Positions 46,805-59,600 of a stretch of 64,000 nucleotides of DNA are shown here, piece after piece. Made by a program: the position numbers and the translations under genes. The notes beneath the pieces are model-generated. The model was not told the DNA's origin. It saw nothing but the letters and a program-made list of their open reading frames with translations, and ran no database searches. Position 1 is the first letter of the stretch. Each line of letters starts with the position of its first letter. The stretch is from Galerina marginata (lineage: Eukaryota > Basidiomycota > Agaricomycetes > Agaricales > Galerinaceae), in the NCBI GenBank assembly GCA_023014335.1, contig JAECYW010000005.1:3038001-3102000 (forward strand), given 5' to 3'.

Positions 46805-49800
46805 CTAAAAACACTTCACTCGCTTTCTCGGCAATGGACGACATTCGTAGTCACCGTCATTTTCATCATCATTGCTGTATGTGTCTGAATCATAAGTAGA
46901 ACTGTCCGTTTCTGCTTCGTACATGGCAAACTTCTGTTTTATGCCATCATAGAAAAGATCATCTAGGGCAGTTGCCCCACTTTCCGTATAATCTAAAGTC
47001 CCATCAGTTAGACGTTTGATTGATTATGAAAAGTCAGCTTACCTTTATCAGGTGGATTGAGCTTTGTGGAAACACGGCAGTTGAAATCGAAGGGATATAT
47101 GATCATATTTTGCTTTACATTATCATGTTTTTCCATCCAATCCAGGATTTCACGACGAGAATGAAAACAACCCCTGATTTGCCTTTCGATATCTCTGAAA
47201 TCACAATCAACAGTTCCGTCGATGTCATTCAATATCGCTTTCATTTTATACCTGATCAAGGAATTGCAGAGGTTCCCCATGAAAGGTATAAAGATTTTGG
47301 CGTATCCGTCGAAAAAGTCGTTGCTTGACATGGGCTGGAAATCGTGATGATCAAAAAGCCAGCAAACGAGTTCCCAGGACAGCCGTCGTCCATGGATACA
47401 CTTTTGCCGGGTATGTAGCGGCATCGCATTGAGATCCCAGGTCATCATTCGCCATGTTTGGACAGATTGAGTGTTATTGTCGTCAATAGGGACAGGAAAT
47501 TGGTACGTTTTCCTGGATAGCGTGTTTCGGAGGATGATAAGTGCGCAAATTGATAGAATGTTGACAACCGAGGCAAGATCTGAGAAGATAGGGATATGCG
47601 GCTTTGCACGAGCATTGTTGACCGGATTTTGTTTGACCAAGACATGGTGATAAAAGGCAACGATACGGTGCAACAAATCCATGCTACTTTCATCTTCCAT
47701 ATCTGTGGCCACAGAATAAGAAATGAAAGAATGGACGTAGGCCACCAATGTCTCCGTCATAGTTGAGGTGGTATAGAAATAAGCGACAGTGCATATGGAA
47801 TTTTCAACAGTATAAACTGAATGCATAGTATTTGGATGAATGATTCTGCGTATTTTAGATTAGTTATCAATCCAGTAATATTGAAAGAAGGCCTACATTT
47901 GATCTCCTGCGGTTAAGCATATCGCTTCAATGTTCCAAAGATGTTCACAAGTATCATATGGTTCAAAATCTTCCGTTAAAACATCAATAGAACCCAGCTT
48001 CTTTTTCTTCGCGCAATTTGGCTGTTCTATGGCTAAAAATATGATTTTGCATCCATCATCATTTTCGACCAAAATTTTCGTCCCGAATCCTGCAGCGGCC
48101 ATGTGCCAGGCATGGAAGGCACCTTTTAAGCTAACTAGAGCCGAGCGAATGTCTTCGATAGGAAGTACCTCCTTTTTACAATACGGTAAGCCATCGGTCC
48201 CTAGCCAAGCAATGGTTTCCGTTGAAAAAGGTGTTGGTGTTGCGCCTTTCAATGTTAAAGGCAGATCCACAACATTCAAAATTTTTCCATCAGGGATCTG
48301 TGCACATGTCGCTACTTGTTGCAATGTTCCATCCAAAAAATAGATGTGGTGGTCATCGTCATCTGGAAATTTTGACTGGTCTGCATGCCAAATTATAAGC
48401 TCCATAACAAACAATGAGCGAACAGAACCTGCCTTGTATGGATATAATAGCATCCAAATCTTTCAATGTTGAAAGTGACTCTTCGTCGAAATTTGCTAAA
48501 TCTTCATCACGTGGACAGCCGGTGATTACAAGGACCTTTTGAGCGTACACACTCATTAATTCAGATGTTGTCATGCTTTTAAACTCTTCGTAGTCCAGTC
48601 TCCGAATACTAGATGAATCCTCCTGTTCTAAAAAATTGGGTCGCCCATTTGTGTATGTCGTTTGTTCAGCCGCGTGAACAAGTTTTGGAACCAAGTCAAC
48701 ATTATCTTGATGCTATGATAATGTCAGTTCGATTGGAATGGAAAGAAATGAGATGTCACTATACATGAAATTTGGGCACAAAGCTGTGAGAAACAGCACT
48801 GGAATCAAAGATTGAGACCGAAGTATGTACAGATGACGTGTATTTCTATAAAATGGTTAGACCAGTAAAGCCATAAAGAAAGGCGAGTACCATTGGATGC
48901 TCTTTGATATCTAGTTCAGGTGATTTTCGATCTGCCTGCAGACAAGAAGGGCCAATGTCAAAAATATGGAATGTTCGAGCGACAAATTCATAAACCTGAA
49001 TGAAATCGATATCAAATGGAGTGTAGACTGCCGTTTGTTGTGTATTGTATTTCACTTCTTTAGGTAGTTGGATACCTGAACCTTGTAATTTGTTATGTGG
49101 GGCTTCACTTGTATATCTCGCTTTCAACTGGTCTAGCGGTGTAAGACGTGGCGGAAAGACAAGGCTTTCATAAACATCAGGTGCCAGCCATTCAATGTCA
49201 TCCATATCTAGAAACTTGTTACTTAGAAGCAGAACATGTGTAAAATATGTTGGACTGACCATCCGTCAACGCCTTTGAATTGATCAGTTCATCCTGTAAA
49301 TTGCCAGAGGAAGTATGACTATGCGGTGTTCCCGATCGAGAGGGCAAAACGACATCCAAATCGGCATCAAGTTGTTCAGATCTTTCATCTTGAACATTCG
49401 TAAATATCTAAACTGTTTCCTTGGCCGAATGACATACCATGACCAGCAGTATCATCGCCTTCTGGCTGTAATGGTTCGCAACCGCCTTCTTTCTCGATGA
49501 TGGTGTTTTCATTTGGTGCATCGACGTTTCCTGCCGCTACATCCTGTACAGGACCGGTAAAGCAACTTGATAACGTCCATTGATCAGGAACACCTGAATC
49601 CAACTCGAAATCAATCAGTGAATTAAAATGTCTCCTAACTGTAACTATTTGTAGATATAAGTAATGAGTATACCAACAAATAAAGAGAAATACAATGACT
49701 AACCGTCTGCAAACCATGCACCGTCGGATGTCGACGATATTTCTTGCCAGTTGACCTTTTGCAGAAAAAGAGACAATGCCCTAAAAGGCGTGGCTTTTCC

Positions 49801-49866
49801 TTCGGAAATCTGGAGAAGCGTATGCCATAAGTCATTCTCAATATGTCGTATAATGCTTGGTTTCAT
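46805..49866 (-). CDS. JmjC-like protein without the canonical HxD
   Basis: Nine exons (49704-49866, 49438-49644, 49260-49388, 48891-49207, 48765-48845, 48433-48712, 47897-48380, 47043-47845, 46805-46992) join in phase to 883 residues. One intron, 48381-48432, uses a GC donor (AAG|GCAGGT); it is needed to restore frame and gives ISIQDQS. Blocks typical of the mushroom JmjC-like family: QKVLVITGCP, FDEESLSTLKDLDAIISIQ, PDGKILNVVDLPL, ALVSLKGAFHAWHMAAAGFGT, SVYTVENSIC and FYTTSTMTETL. In active relatives the WHxD position holds Fe-binding His and Asp (WHIDSDGFGT); here it reads WHMAAAGFGT, so the Asp is Ala and demethylase or hydroxylase activity is unlikely. The C-terminus is acidic and ends in a basic PRKRVKCF, a possible nuclear signal. 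Confidence 0.85.
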
Positions 49867-51763
49867 ATTTCCAAGGCTCTTCCAATGCTACCAGATAAAT
49901 TATTATTTCTTTCTTGCTACAAATCACTGATGGCGCTTACTAGAATTAAATCTCTCTTGTTACAGGTCGTAGTGATGAGTTGGCATGGTATCAGAAGATA
50001 CAGTGGAGACACAAGTGTCGCTAGAGCAATCACCGTTCTCATGTTTCGGTTCTTGACTGTAGAGTGGTCACCAATGACATCAGTTGTATTGCGATCGAAA
50101 CTGAGCGAAAAGGACTGCGCTTCACTGTCCTGCAGCTCATGTGCACGACTTTAATAGCCAGTTATTGTCAATCAATGAAACAAAAGAAGTCCATGAACTT
50201 ACCGCACAACTTCAGTTTTGAACGCTTCAACATTGTCTGGGACTTCTGGCAATTTTCCGTCAGTATTACTGCCAAGCAATAGTGCAAGTGACATGGATGC
50301 GATAAGAATATTCTTCATAATTATAATACCAGCGCTGCTTTTGTCGACCTCAATGGCATGGTATACAAGCTTTGAGAGATTGCTGTCATAATAAGTATCG
50401 GCGGTCTCTGTGCTGCTACTTAAACGAAGTAGACTGTCGATAGCCTGTTTGCAGTTCTGTAAAATGACAGGCCAATTAAGGAGACGGTCCCAGTACTAAA
50501 AACGATGACAAGGTCAAGCAGTGCGTGTGTGCATGAGATTGCAGATCATCTAACCTTGTTAGGTGGTTTATAAGGGACTACTTTTGAATGTCTCAGAATA
50601 GGAGTACCCAGACGTGACCCAGAAAGATCCAGGAGAATGTCAATGAGACGTAAGTTTATGATTAAAGAGCAAGTTTTGACGAATGTGTTGTGTATTGCTT
50701 GCCGCTCTCCGTCTTTCAATAAAGAACCGATATCGCGGAGGTCTTTATCGCCAGAGTTAGGCAGGTCATTCATAATCAAGTCCAAACTGGATGCGAGAGG
50801 CTTCAATTGGATTTTTTTAGCTTGATCGTTTTAAAATGGAAAGATGGTACGAACTTGGCAAATTTCCGTTGCAATACAGAGGTCTCGGAATTTGGTGCCG
50901 ACAACAATAGCATCAGTGTTCCATGGCAATGTCGCCAAAAATGCCGACGTCCGCCTTAAGCTAGGGTGAAAGATCGTTATTATATAACCAAGAATACCAA
51001 AGAAGGTCCCATACGAAAGTAACTCGGAAAGTTCTTGTCCGTCAACTTCGTCAGACATGTTGTTCATTGTTACTACATGGTACGTGGGTTTGGTGTCTCA
51101 TCATGAATTTGAAACGACTCACGTTCTTGTAATATATTCACGCAAAGGATGTTTTGGTTAAAGAAAGAAAGCAAGAGCGCAGCTGAAGCAAGCTTTTGTA
51201 CTTCAGTACTCGAGTCATAAGGATGCAGCTCGCAGTCATGCGCCCGCAAATTCCAGTTCCGCTCCGGATCCGACTCATCCGACGATATCATGACACGGTA
51301 AGGCCGGTGGCCGGCAAAGCCCACTCCGGGATTGCAGATGGTTAGGCAAAAAAACAAATTCTTTTACATTCGTGAAGCAATAGACAGTTTGCTGCCAATT
51401 CCAAGCAACAAAATGTTGAAAATTGCGATGGTTAATTAAACGGGTGATTTTCTGATCCTTACAGCAGCGAGTTCATCGTTTCTGCCTCGCATGGATGGAC
51501 AAGGTTTCCCACAGTAACAGCAGTTCAAGTTGATCGTTTGGGAACTGCTCAGTTCAAGAACCGTCAAAATTTCAAAGAAATATCTTTGCATTGCACCGGA
51601 CTATTTTGAATGCTTACGCTAAAATTCGGCAACCGGATCGATCGTCACCAGAATACGAGTGACCCCGGGACTCAATGTCGGCTAGGTGATGTAATTTTAT
51701 TTTTTATGAATCCGTCTCTGACATTTCACTAGTTTTAAGGCGATGGAGGTCCTCAAGTTTAGC
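49867..51763. other. No complete gene; possible exons on minus strand
   Basis: Minus-strand ORFs 50546-50806, 50831-51067 and 51073-51357 (with SDESDPERNWNLRAHDCEL) look like exons and might belong with the importin-like fragment downstream in coordinates, but the protein could not be assembled. The plus-strand ORFs here look like shadows. Confidence 0.35.
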
Positions 51764-52660
51764 CTAAAAAATAGAACAGCGAAGGCCAGTAGTAGATATA
51801 AAGAACAAACCTTCATGTATAATATCATAACACGTTCGGGATGAAAGACATCCTGGTGGCCCGGTCGAGGTGCTCAAACCTTCGACAAATTCCGGTGAGG
51901 TTGACTCACATTTCGCAAAAAGAGTTGGTGCCACATATACGGCATAATTAAGTGGCGGTCTTTGTTCCAATTCCCGTCGGCGTAGGAGAACTTCTTGCAA
52001 GTCAGCCAAAATTGTCAACGGGAACTCCCTGAACACCTGCATGGCGCCATGTACTGAACCAGGCGAGCTCGATGATAGCAAAATAACAAGGCAAGTCAAG
52101 ACATCGGGGTATTGATCTGGCCAATCAGAATTGGCAATCGAGGATAGGGTATGAGCCTGTAAACGTCGAAATGAGAAAAACGAACCTACTGAGAGCGTGT
52201 GTATTTTCCTGTCTTGATCGGCAAGACCGCGAAAAACGGCGTCATTCAGTTGTGACTTGAGAAATACGGCCACCGTGACTCTGGGACATATTTGCGCGAA
52301 ACAATGCTGGCTGAGTGAAAGAGATAAAATCAAGATCAACTTAGCAATGTAGATACGCCGAGACTTATCTGTCTAAGATGCATGTCTCATTCCTGAGATA
52401 GGACGAGTTGTGACAAAGATATCGCGACATTTGCCTGACGCGAAGCACGACGGTAAATCCATGCAAGTTTCGAGATTGGGATGAAAGGTCCGTGCGTGGA
52501 TGTCAAACGATCCGGCAGGCTTAATTCAGCTGCAAGGCGGGTGTTCGTATCTGAACTGAGGATAGCAGAGAGATATTGTGCAATTTGGAGGCGATAATCG
52601 TTGCAGCCGACGGTGTCCCCATACAGGATCAGAGAAACAGTTTCAACAGTCGATGCCACG
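51764..52660 (-). pseudogene. Importin-9 (karyopherin) N-terminal fragment
   Basis: LQIAQYLSAILSSDTNTRLAAEL (about 52580-52510), VAISLSQLVLSQ (about 52420), VSRKYVPESRWPYFS (about 52290-52250), NDAVFRGLADQDRKIHTL (about 52245-52195), then AHTLSSIANSDWPDQYPDVLTCL and SPGSVHGAMQVFREF (about 52160-52020) follow the N-terminal HEAT repeats of importin-9/Kap114 in order. The linker normally present between WPYF and the next helix is missing and the frame changes there, so I read it as a deletion-bearing pseudogene, although an unrecognised intron is possible. Kap114-type importins are about 1000 residues; nothing near that length fits here. Confidence 0.62.
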
Positions 52661-55482
52661 CGAAGCTATAAGAAGTTGATTCGATATCATCAAGCTGAAC
52701 TAGGATATGCAAAAGGCCGGATGGTGATTGGACGAAGGCTAGATGTCTTTCATTTTTCGATCAGCTTTTGGCATAACGGAGATCACTGTATGTTTCGATG
52801 AAGCCTTGGTACAATGGTAGGCCTCTAAGATGGTCAGACAAAACCTTTCAATGTTTCCAGAACTTGCACCGTACATGAGCCTTGATGTTCTTGAAGTCCA
52901 ACAGCTCCATTGTTCCTACAGGACGGATACCCAACGTGGGATTGTTCTTAGGAATTGTCGGAACAAGAGGCTGTCGCAAGTGTGCCACCGAGAGTCCAAG
53001 ACAAAATTGGAAGCGTTCAATCGTAGACAATGAGTGATGGGGGCGGTGACAGATGGTCTCTGCATCCATTGGGCAAAGTCGGTGTCAAGTCAAAACTTAA
53101 CAAATGAATAACGCAAATTTTTAGAACGTACCTTGATGATATTGCACTTTAAAGAACAGGCACATTGGAAATTTCGATTGAGGGATTGTTCGACGTCCAA
53201 ACTGACAAGCTCGATCGCTTCAATGGGCTTCAGCTTGATATTCTATGAAAACGTCAAGATAATAACTGATTTGATTCATTACTTTCGGAGTCTCGGTCGA
53301 TTTCCCGAGCCCAAGAAAGTTGTCCAGTCTGTTCCGAGACCCATGTATAAAAAAAGGGTGGACACACAGCATGACATTATTATTGCATTGACCAGCTGGT
53401 ATTTCGGGGCTGAATTCGCTGGAATAGGGTGCTTGAAAATAGCCTTCGAAGCAGCTGTTGAAAATGTTGGCTTGACTGTAGTACCAATGAAGGGCTTGAA
53501 CATCTCCTAACGAATACCAGTTGGCAAGTAGTTAGGATATGCAGGTCAAGCTGATTAGTGAGCTCGTATCTTGTACCATCCATGTCATGGAGGTTATGAG
53601 AGACTTATCGTCAAGTCCCAACGATGCGACACTTCTTTAAGCCTCGAGAACGGTCATCCGCAAAGACTCACGGATAGCCAGCATCATGATGGGCAACACG
53701 ATTAGAGATACGAACGTAAGCCTGGGACGGATTTGCGGAGTCTACGCTATAGGCAACATTTAGTTGTTTTCACTGGACGGAGAAAGGCACAGAAGTTGTA
53801 CCGATTGTTTCCATGAATCAATGCATAGCTAGTCTCCTATTGCGATGTTGATCATGTCTATTTTACGCAAACAGCGTTGTGCGTGTCACGTCGAGTACAA
53901 TCTACCATCCAAGTTCCAGGATAATCTTGCCTTATTCAACGATGACACTGTGCAAAAGTCGTATTGAGAGGGGGTCGTTCCGCTCTTTGAAACTCGGGAC
54001 AACAATTTTTGTCTTGAGACGTCGTTCTCCCTAAAATATATCATGAAGGAAATATGACAAGGAGTTAGAGGAATTGAACAAACAATTTGACCGCCGAGGT
54101 TTGCCAGTAATTTTTTCGTATGCTTCGGTAAACATTGATCCATCTAGTTCTGGGCCAGAGTCGTAGGACAGCAACATCAGTACTAACACGGCGTTAAATG
54201 GTACAATCTGCCAACTGAGTTAAACGTTATATGTCAGTAGAAACATCGTCTGAAGTTCATCGGTCGATCATGTTTCGCCGAAAAAAACATGTTTGCCCTT
54301 GTTCTTGACTTTAAGTCTGTTCATGATTTCTGGGGTCGGCCTAACGAAAGCCATGTCAGCTTGCTGGCCTTCCAGGACCTTCCTTGCGAATCCCACGTTC
54401 TCGAACAAGAACCTGTTTCTGTTACGTAGTTATCAAACTAGTCCTTTGCTGACATCAATGATATAACCTGTATCAAAACATATTCAAGAGCGATAAAAGT
54501 ATCATGTAGACCAACACACATACCTAGAGGAATTTCAGACAGATTGAACGATTATCAAATATGAGTCGATGATGGAATTCATATATACTTCAGAAGACTC
54601 GTATAGCGATTTCTTATGGGTCGGAGTCAGGATGGTCCTCTTCAGCTTTGAAAATGTTTTCTTCGGATCTTGCGAAGTTGCGCCATTATAATTGATTGTT
54701 AGCACGTCTATTCCCTTTCAAGTCAACGAAGTTTGATGACGAAGATCTGCGTGAAGGAGTGTCACATATGATGAAATAAGAGGCAGAACGAGTCAAATAA
54801 AAAATATTTGGATAAACTGACTACGTAACATGAGCAACACGGGTCCTGAGTGTCACTGTTTGTTGAAGTTGCATGAGCCTTTTACCTTCCAGAAGATGCG
54901 TGACGCGTGCGCGTGACGTAGCCCCGAGTCTGACATACTCATATGAGGAATCGGATTTTTCAAGTCTGCTGGGACTCATTTTTCATATCTTGGAAGTAAA
55001 ACAACAATGATGACGTACTGGAAGCTTTTTTCCAGTGGTCCACTCCAAAGGTCGATGTTGATCAGGAACCAGCATGTCAGTAATCTTGGAAACTCGAGGA
55101 CCGTTCTGAACGTCTCAAGCTGAAGCGAAGTCGAGAGGTGGAGTCTCTTTCTTTGAAGCTGAAACGGAAACTCCGAGTCAGACGTGCGACCACTTCATCC
55201 TTCTTGAAGTCTGAGGTTGCCAAAGCTGTCGAAAGTCGGTTCCATGATGGGCATAAACGTAAGCGCATGTTTTGAAGAGTCTAGCAGCAGGGCTGTGATA
55301 TCGAAAAGCAAGGAAGAAGCTGATGCAGGAGACGAGGACACTACAATCACATGTATCTTGGTCCAGCCGCCCAGAATCTAGACTTTGCGCTGACTCATGA
55401 CTTCGTTGACAATTTGTAAATAACACACTTTCGAACGTATGCCCGACTCACATACAACAGGCTACAACACTTGTCTTCAAGG
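52661..55482. other. No gene recognised in 2.8 kb
   Basis: Short ORFs (53133-53510 plus, 53886-54143 minus, 55178-55426 minus) lack motifs and consistent splice joints. No repeat seen. Confidence 0.45.
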
Positions 55483-56650
55483 TTATGACATTAGATAATC
55501 CGCAATGTCATTAACCACCCCTATACGGATCGGTTTGCCGATATCATGTGTGCTCGGACAAATTTCCAAACATTTGCTATTCTTTTCAAAACAGGACTGA
55601 CAAGAGCTGTGTCCACATTCAAAACTAAACGAGGACAATAAGAAGATGTCCCAACGACAAAGAAAAGAACGCACAAAATGGGTCGATTTGGTTTCTCCTC
55701 GCAACGAACACAATAAAATGAGTATTTAAAAAAGTCCTTCAGGTCGGTAAAAGGATGTTGCCTTTTTTCTAACGACTGAAATAAAGCAACATCATTAATT
55801 CCGCGGAGAATCAATCAAAGGCTTGTTACTGACCAGTAAAAGCGACTTAAAAATGAAAAGTTTCTTTTCCAATATACACAATAACTTGGTCATATCAAGC
55901 TTCACGCCTAGTAAGCGGCATTCCAAATCGTGAACAAAGTGGTATATCTGAGTTTTGAACGCGTTATATTTCATTTAAACAATTCAATAAAATTGATTTT
56001 TACCTTTTCCAGGTATTGAATGGTTTGTTCAGTGTCGAATGTTGACAGTGTTGTTATAAATTCTTGATCGGTAGTGGGTATATTGTTCCACAATAATACT
56101 TCGTCACTAGTCTTGCATTAATGGCCGTTAATTTGTTAAGCTATTCTTATTATAGATCAAAGTACGACGCACCAGATCCAATCCAATCCTATTCTCGTCT
56201 TCGTTCTCTTGTTCCAATCTTTCACGTTGTTCGTTTGACATTGCGATCCGCACAAGTGACATCAAGTACTGTGTTCTGGTCACTGTCGGTACAAAATCGA
56301 GACTGTTGGCTGAGGGAACTCGACAATTTGGGCAGTGGACGATGTTGTTGGCGTTCTTGTCAACCGCTGACCATTCCTTAATACACGTTGTACAAAACAT
56401 GTGCCCGCAAGGAATCAAACTAAACGATGTTCACAATGAGAACTAGGCTGAAAGAATAAATTAAAACTAACCAGCTCGACTTATCAATGTTTAAGGAGTC
56501 CTGACAGATTGTGCACTTTATGGTGCCACTAATGGTGTTCAGAATTATCTCACTTTCTGAGAGATCGAGTGAAGTCTGTGTCGGAGAAAGGCATTGAATT
56601 CTATAATCATGATCATGAGATACCGTACCGATATGATTGCCACGATTTGT
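55483..56650 (-). CDS. Protein with two RING-type zinc fingers and a helical linker
   Basis: Exons 56472 to about 56650 (5' end open), 56173-56419, 56004-56111, 55834-55947, 55675-55775 and 55483-55624 join in phase (introns 50-61 nt). The first RING is C3HC4: KCTICQDSL, then across an intron CGHMFCTTC, then VHCPNC. A Glu-rich helix follows (EQRERLEQENEDENR), then a linker (LTSDEVLLWNN, TTDQEFITTLS, TIQYLEKIYHFVHDLECRL). The second finger is assembled from two exons: YCVRCEEKPNRPI, then FFECGHSSCQSC, then KCLEIC, a RING-like set whose last pair is irregular. Two fingers around a helical middle suggest an E3 ligase that self-associates or bridges partners; this is inference. No start Met was found in the open 5' frame, so a further exon is likely. 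Confidence 0.72.
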
Positions 56651-59600
56651 GATGTTATCGTGGTCATTTTGTTTTGCATGTTATTGATCAAGCTTCGTTT
56701 CTCAGTCAAGGTGTTGTCCAGGCTGGTAACAAGTTGTTTTTCTGTAATAATGTCCTAAAACTTTGTTTTATATATCATATTAAAAAGATAAGGCAGAAAC
56801 ATACTGCAATTATTCTGTCCATATTGCTGAATGATTTCATGAAATGGAAAAGAACGCAACCGCGAGAGAACACAATGTGGGCGGAGGAATTTCGCAAGCG
56901 TGTTTAGTTAGACCCGTGACCAGAACAGGTGACGTGTAGCGCAGCCCATTATGATTAAGTATGGGTGCAAACACGCTCCGTCAGTAGCTCGGTGGGCGAC
57001 GTACTAGAGTCCAAAGCCCTTTTTAGCTGTCTAGACTAAAACATGTTATAAAATTTACTTTTCGCGTGATTCTATTGACCAACACTTTTCTTTAACTCTG
57101 TAAAACTTGCCATCAAATGGCTAACATGTTTATTAATATCATTTCCGACTAGAAGATAACTAGCAATATAATATGCTACGGCTTGATGACAGTCTTTGTT
57201 TAATACTACGAAATAAGATGGTTATGAAAGGAAAAATGGTTGCCGAGAGCGACAAGCATGGCACAAAACTGATGAGGGGAGATGTAGAAGCATGAAAGAC
57301 ACGGTGACACAACAGTGATCGTCAATGATTCGTCATAATAATGTGGGCATGGCTGAAAAGAGTTGTACGCCCAACCCCGCCCATGCTCATGATTCCGACA
57401 AACGCCGGCCAAGGCCATGATGAGCAGGTAATGTTGACGTGGAACGTCGGAGATACAGTTTGTAGTGGATCACAAGTGTATGGTGATGTCCGCGGACGGG
57501 GTGGATGTGCGGCGTAGTGGTGGTCGTACTGGTATGGATGCCGGGTGACCTAGGACAGGGCTTGTGCTTCACTGTAAACAGTTTCAGGTGGGCTATATCG
57601 CCCTAGTGATGGGTGGCAGATGCTCGGACGGCGAACAGCGCCAACCAAGTCGTTGCTGGGGGTCAATGGGACGATTGTGGGGCGCTTATTGGGTCGGGTT
57701 TGTGGACGGTGGTAGTTTCGTTGCACTTTTCAGGTCATTACTGACACAACGCCTCGGATTGGGGCCGTGACTTGCACGACAATGTCATCGTCACAGAGGG
57801 TAAACGAGGGTTGTGGAGGCGTCGATTAAAAGAAAGAGTCGGGAGAAGACGCCATGGATGGGGCCCATAATATACAAGAAGATATCGTCAACTGAAAAGT
57901 TATTGCACAGATGAGGAAAGTGGAGGGGTCGAGCCTGATGGAGGATACATGAGACAAGAAATTCCAGGCGGGGGTGCCACCACCAGGGAGTATTCGTGAG
58001 GAAGAAAAGTTCCTAGAGTGTTCAGTAAGCCTTAAGCAAGCATGGATATCAAAACAATATCGATAGAACATACCAAACGCGCAGAGGAGTCGACTCGGAT
58101 TTAAAGAGATAAGGCCTGAGGGAAAGTCGACCGGACAGTGCAATAACGGGAGAGATGCAAATGGGGGTGAAGGCTGCGATACCTGTGGTCCCGGGCTTCG
58201 ATCTGGTCGCAAAGCAAGGCTTCATGACAGGTAGCAGCAACGATAAGGTATGGCGTGGGGCTGGACGCAGTTAGTGGGTACGATGCACCTCATCGGTCCT
58301 TTAGTCCCTTCAGCCTGCCAACCCATTTCATCCTCCAGACGCCGCCCAACTGCCGTTTGGGTGCAGGAGATTGCCACATCACGTCGTATGATGGCAGGCA
58401 CATGCTCGTGCGTATACCACAGAGTCGAGATTCGAGAAGCATGTGTGCTGGTAAAAGACTTTAGTGTCAGTGCTACACATCAATGCATCACCGACTGGGT
58501 GATCGTGTTTGACGGCGACCGTCGCCGATTTCCGGCAGTGCGATTACTGCGATATCCTGTACCCCAGCAGCGTGATCAGGTCGTCTGGGATTTGTAACTG
58601 GTATAGAACAAGTTGGGAGTAGGTTTTGCTGAAATGCGGCAGGGAAGAGGTGTTGAACGGTGAGATAAAGGACTAAGACCAAACACAATTAGATATTGGC
58701 CATTATGTCCCATTATCCATGTCCACATTAGGATTGTGTGACGTCATATATCAAAATATATGAAAATCTGGTCGTCCTCAGCAGAAGTTCCGGCGTCCGC
58801 ACTTCTATTTTCTGCTTTAGCTGCTACTATCACGTCCGCTTTTCTCCATCCTGCTATGTCAAACCTCCGCCGTCATACCACCGGTCTCATATATCATGGC
58901 TGAATCGACGCTAAGGACCATTCTGAGTGCCTCTTCTATTTAGTCAGGAACGTGGGCCGCACACAAAAGAGTTATAGGAAGCGGGGGAATTGGAGTACAC
59001 CAGGTACGCTGTGAAGACAACACACACTGTGCAGCTAACCGACAGTTACCTGATCCTAGCACTGATCACCACGTCGCCCTCCAACGACACGCTGCTTTTG
59101 GCCTACACGTCACACCAAGGACAGGATGGAGGGCCAAGCCATCGGCGAGATATGTCGTGTGGTGACGCTAGGTGTCCCTACATCGCCGAGCAATTCGCTC
59201 TGTAGGTACTTGGATCCGACCCACAGTAAGCCGCTTGTCGTTGTACCGGGGGCCGTGCAGGCGAGGATAACTTCAGGAAGGCCCTGAATCAGCGGTGCAA
59301 AATTACCAGACCTGGTGGGGTCGTGGTGACGCACGACGTCGTTGGAAAGGCTAGATAGCGCACCATCTCGTCTCGCACCTCCCGTTATATCACTGCATTG
59401 ACCTCAACGACCACCCACATTGCCTCTGTATGTTGATCTTCCCTCTGTGTACCTCGCTCACGAATCCATTATCTATCTAGATATTTACATCAAGATCGAA
59501 CATGTCCATCCAGCCTATAAACCCTTTGCCTTGTCGAGGCTTGTGGATCGGCTCTTGTTGTTCTTCGTAGGAAGTGAGATGTCACAAGTGGCGTAGGCTG

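Noticed and set aside
47930..48343. 137-residue plus-strand ORF
   Set aside because: Antisense shadow of the JmjC-like exon.
57826..58597. ORFs of 115-128 residues on both strands
   Set aside because: Compositional; no motif and no splice structure.
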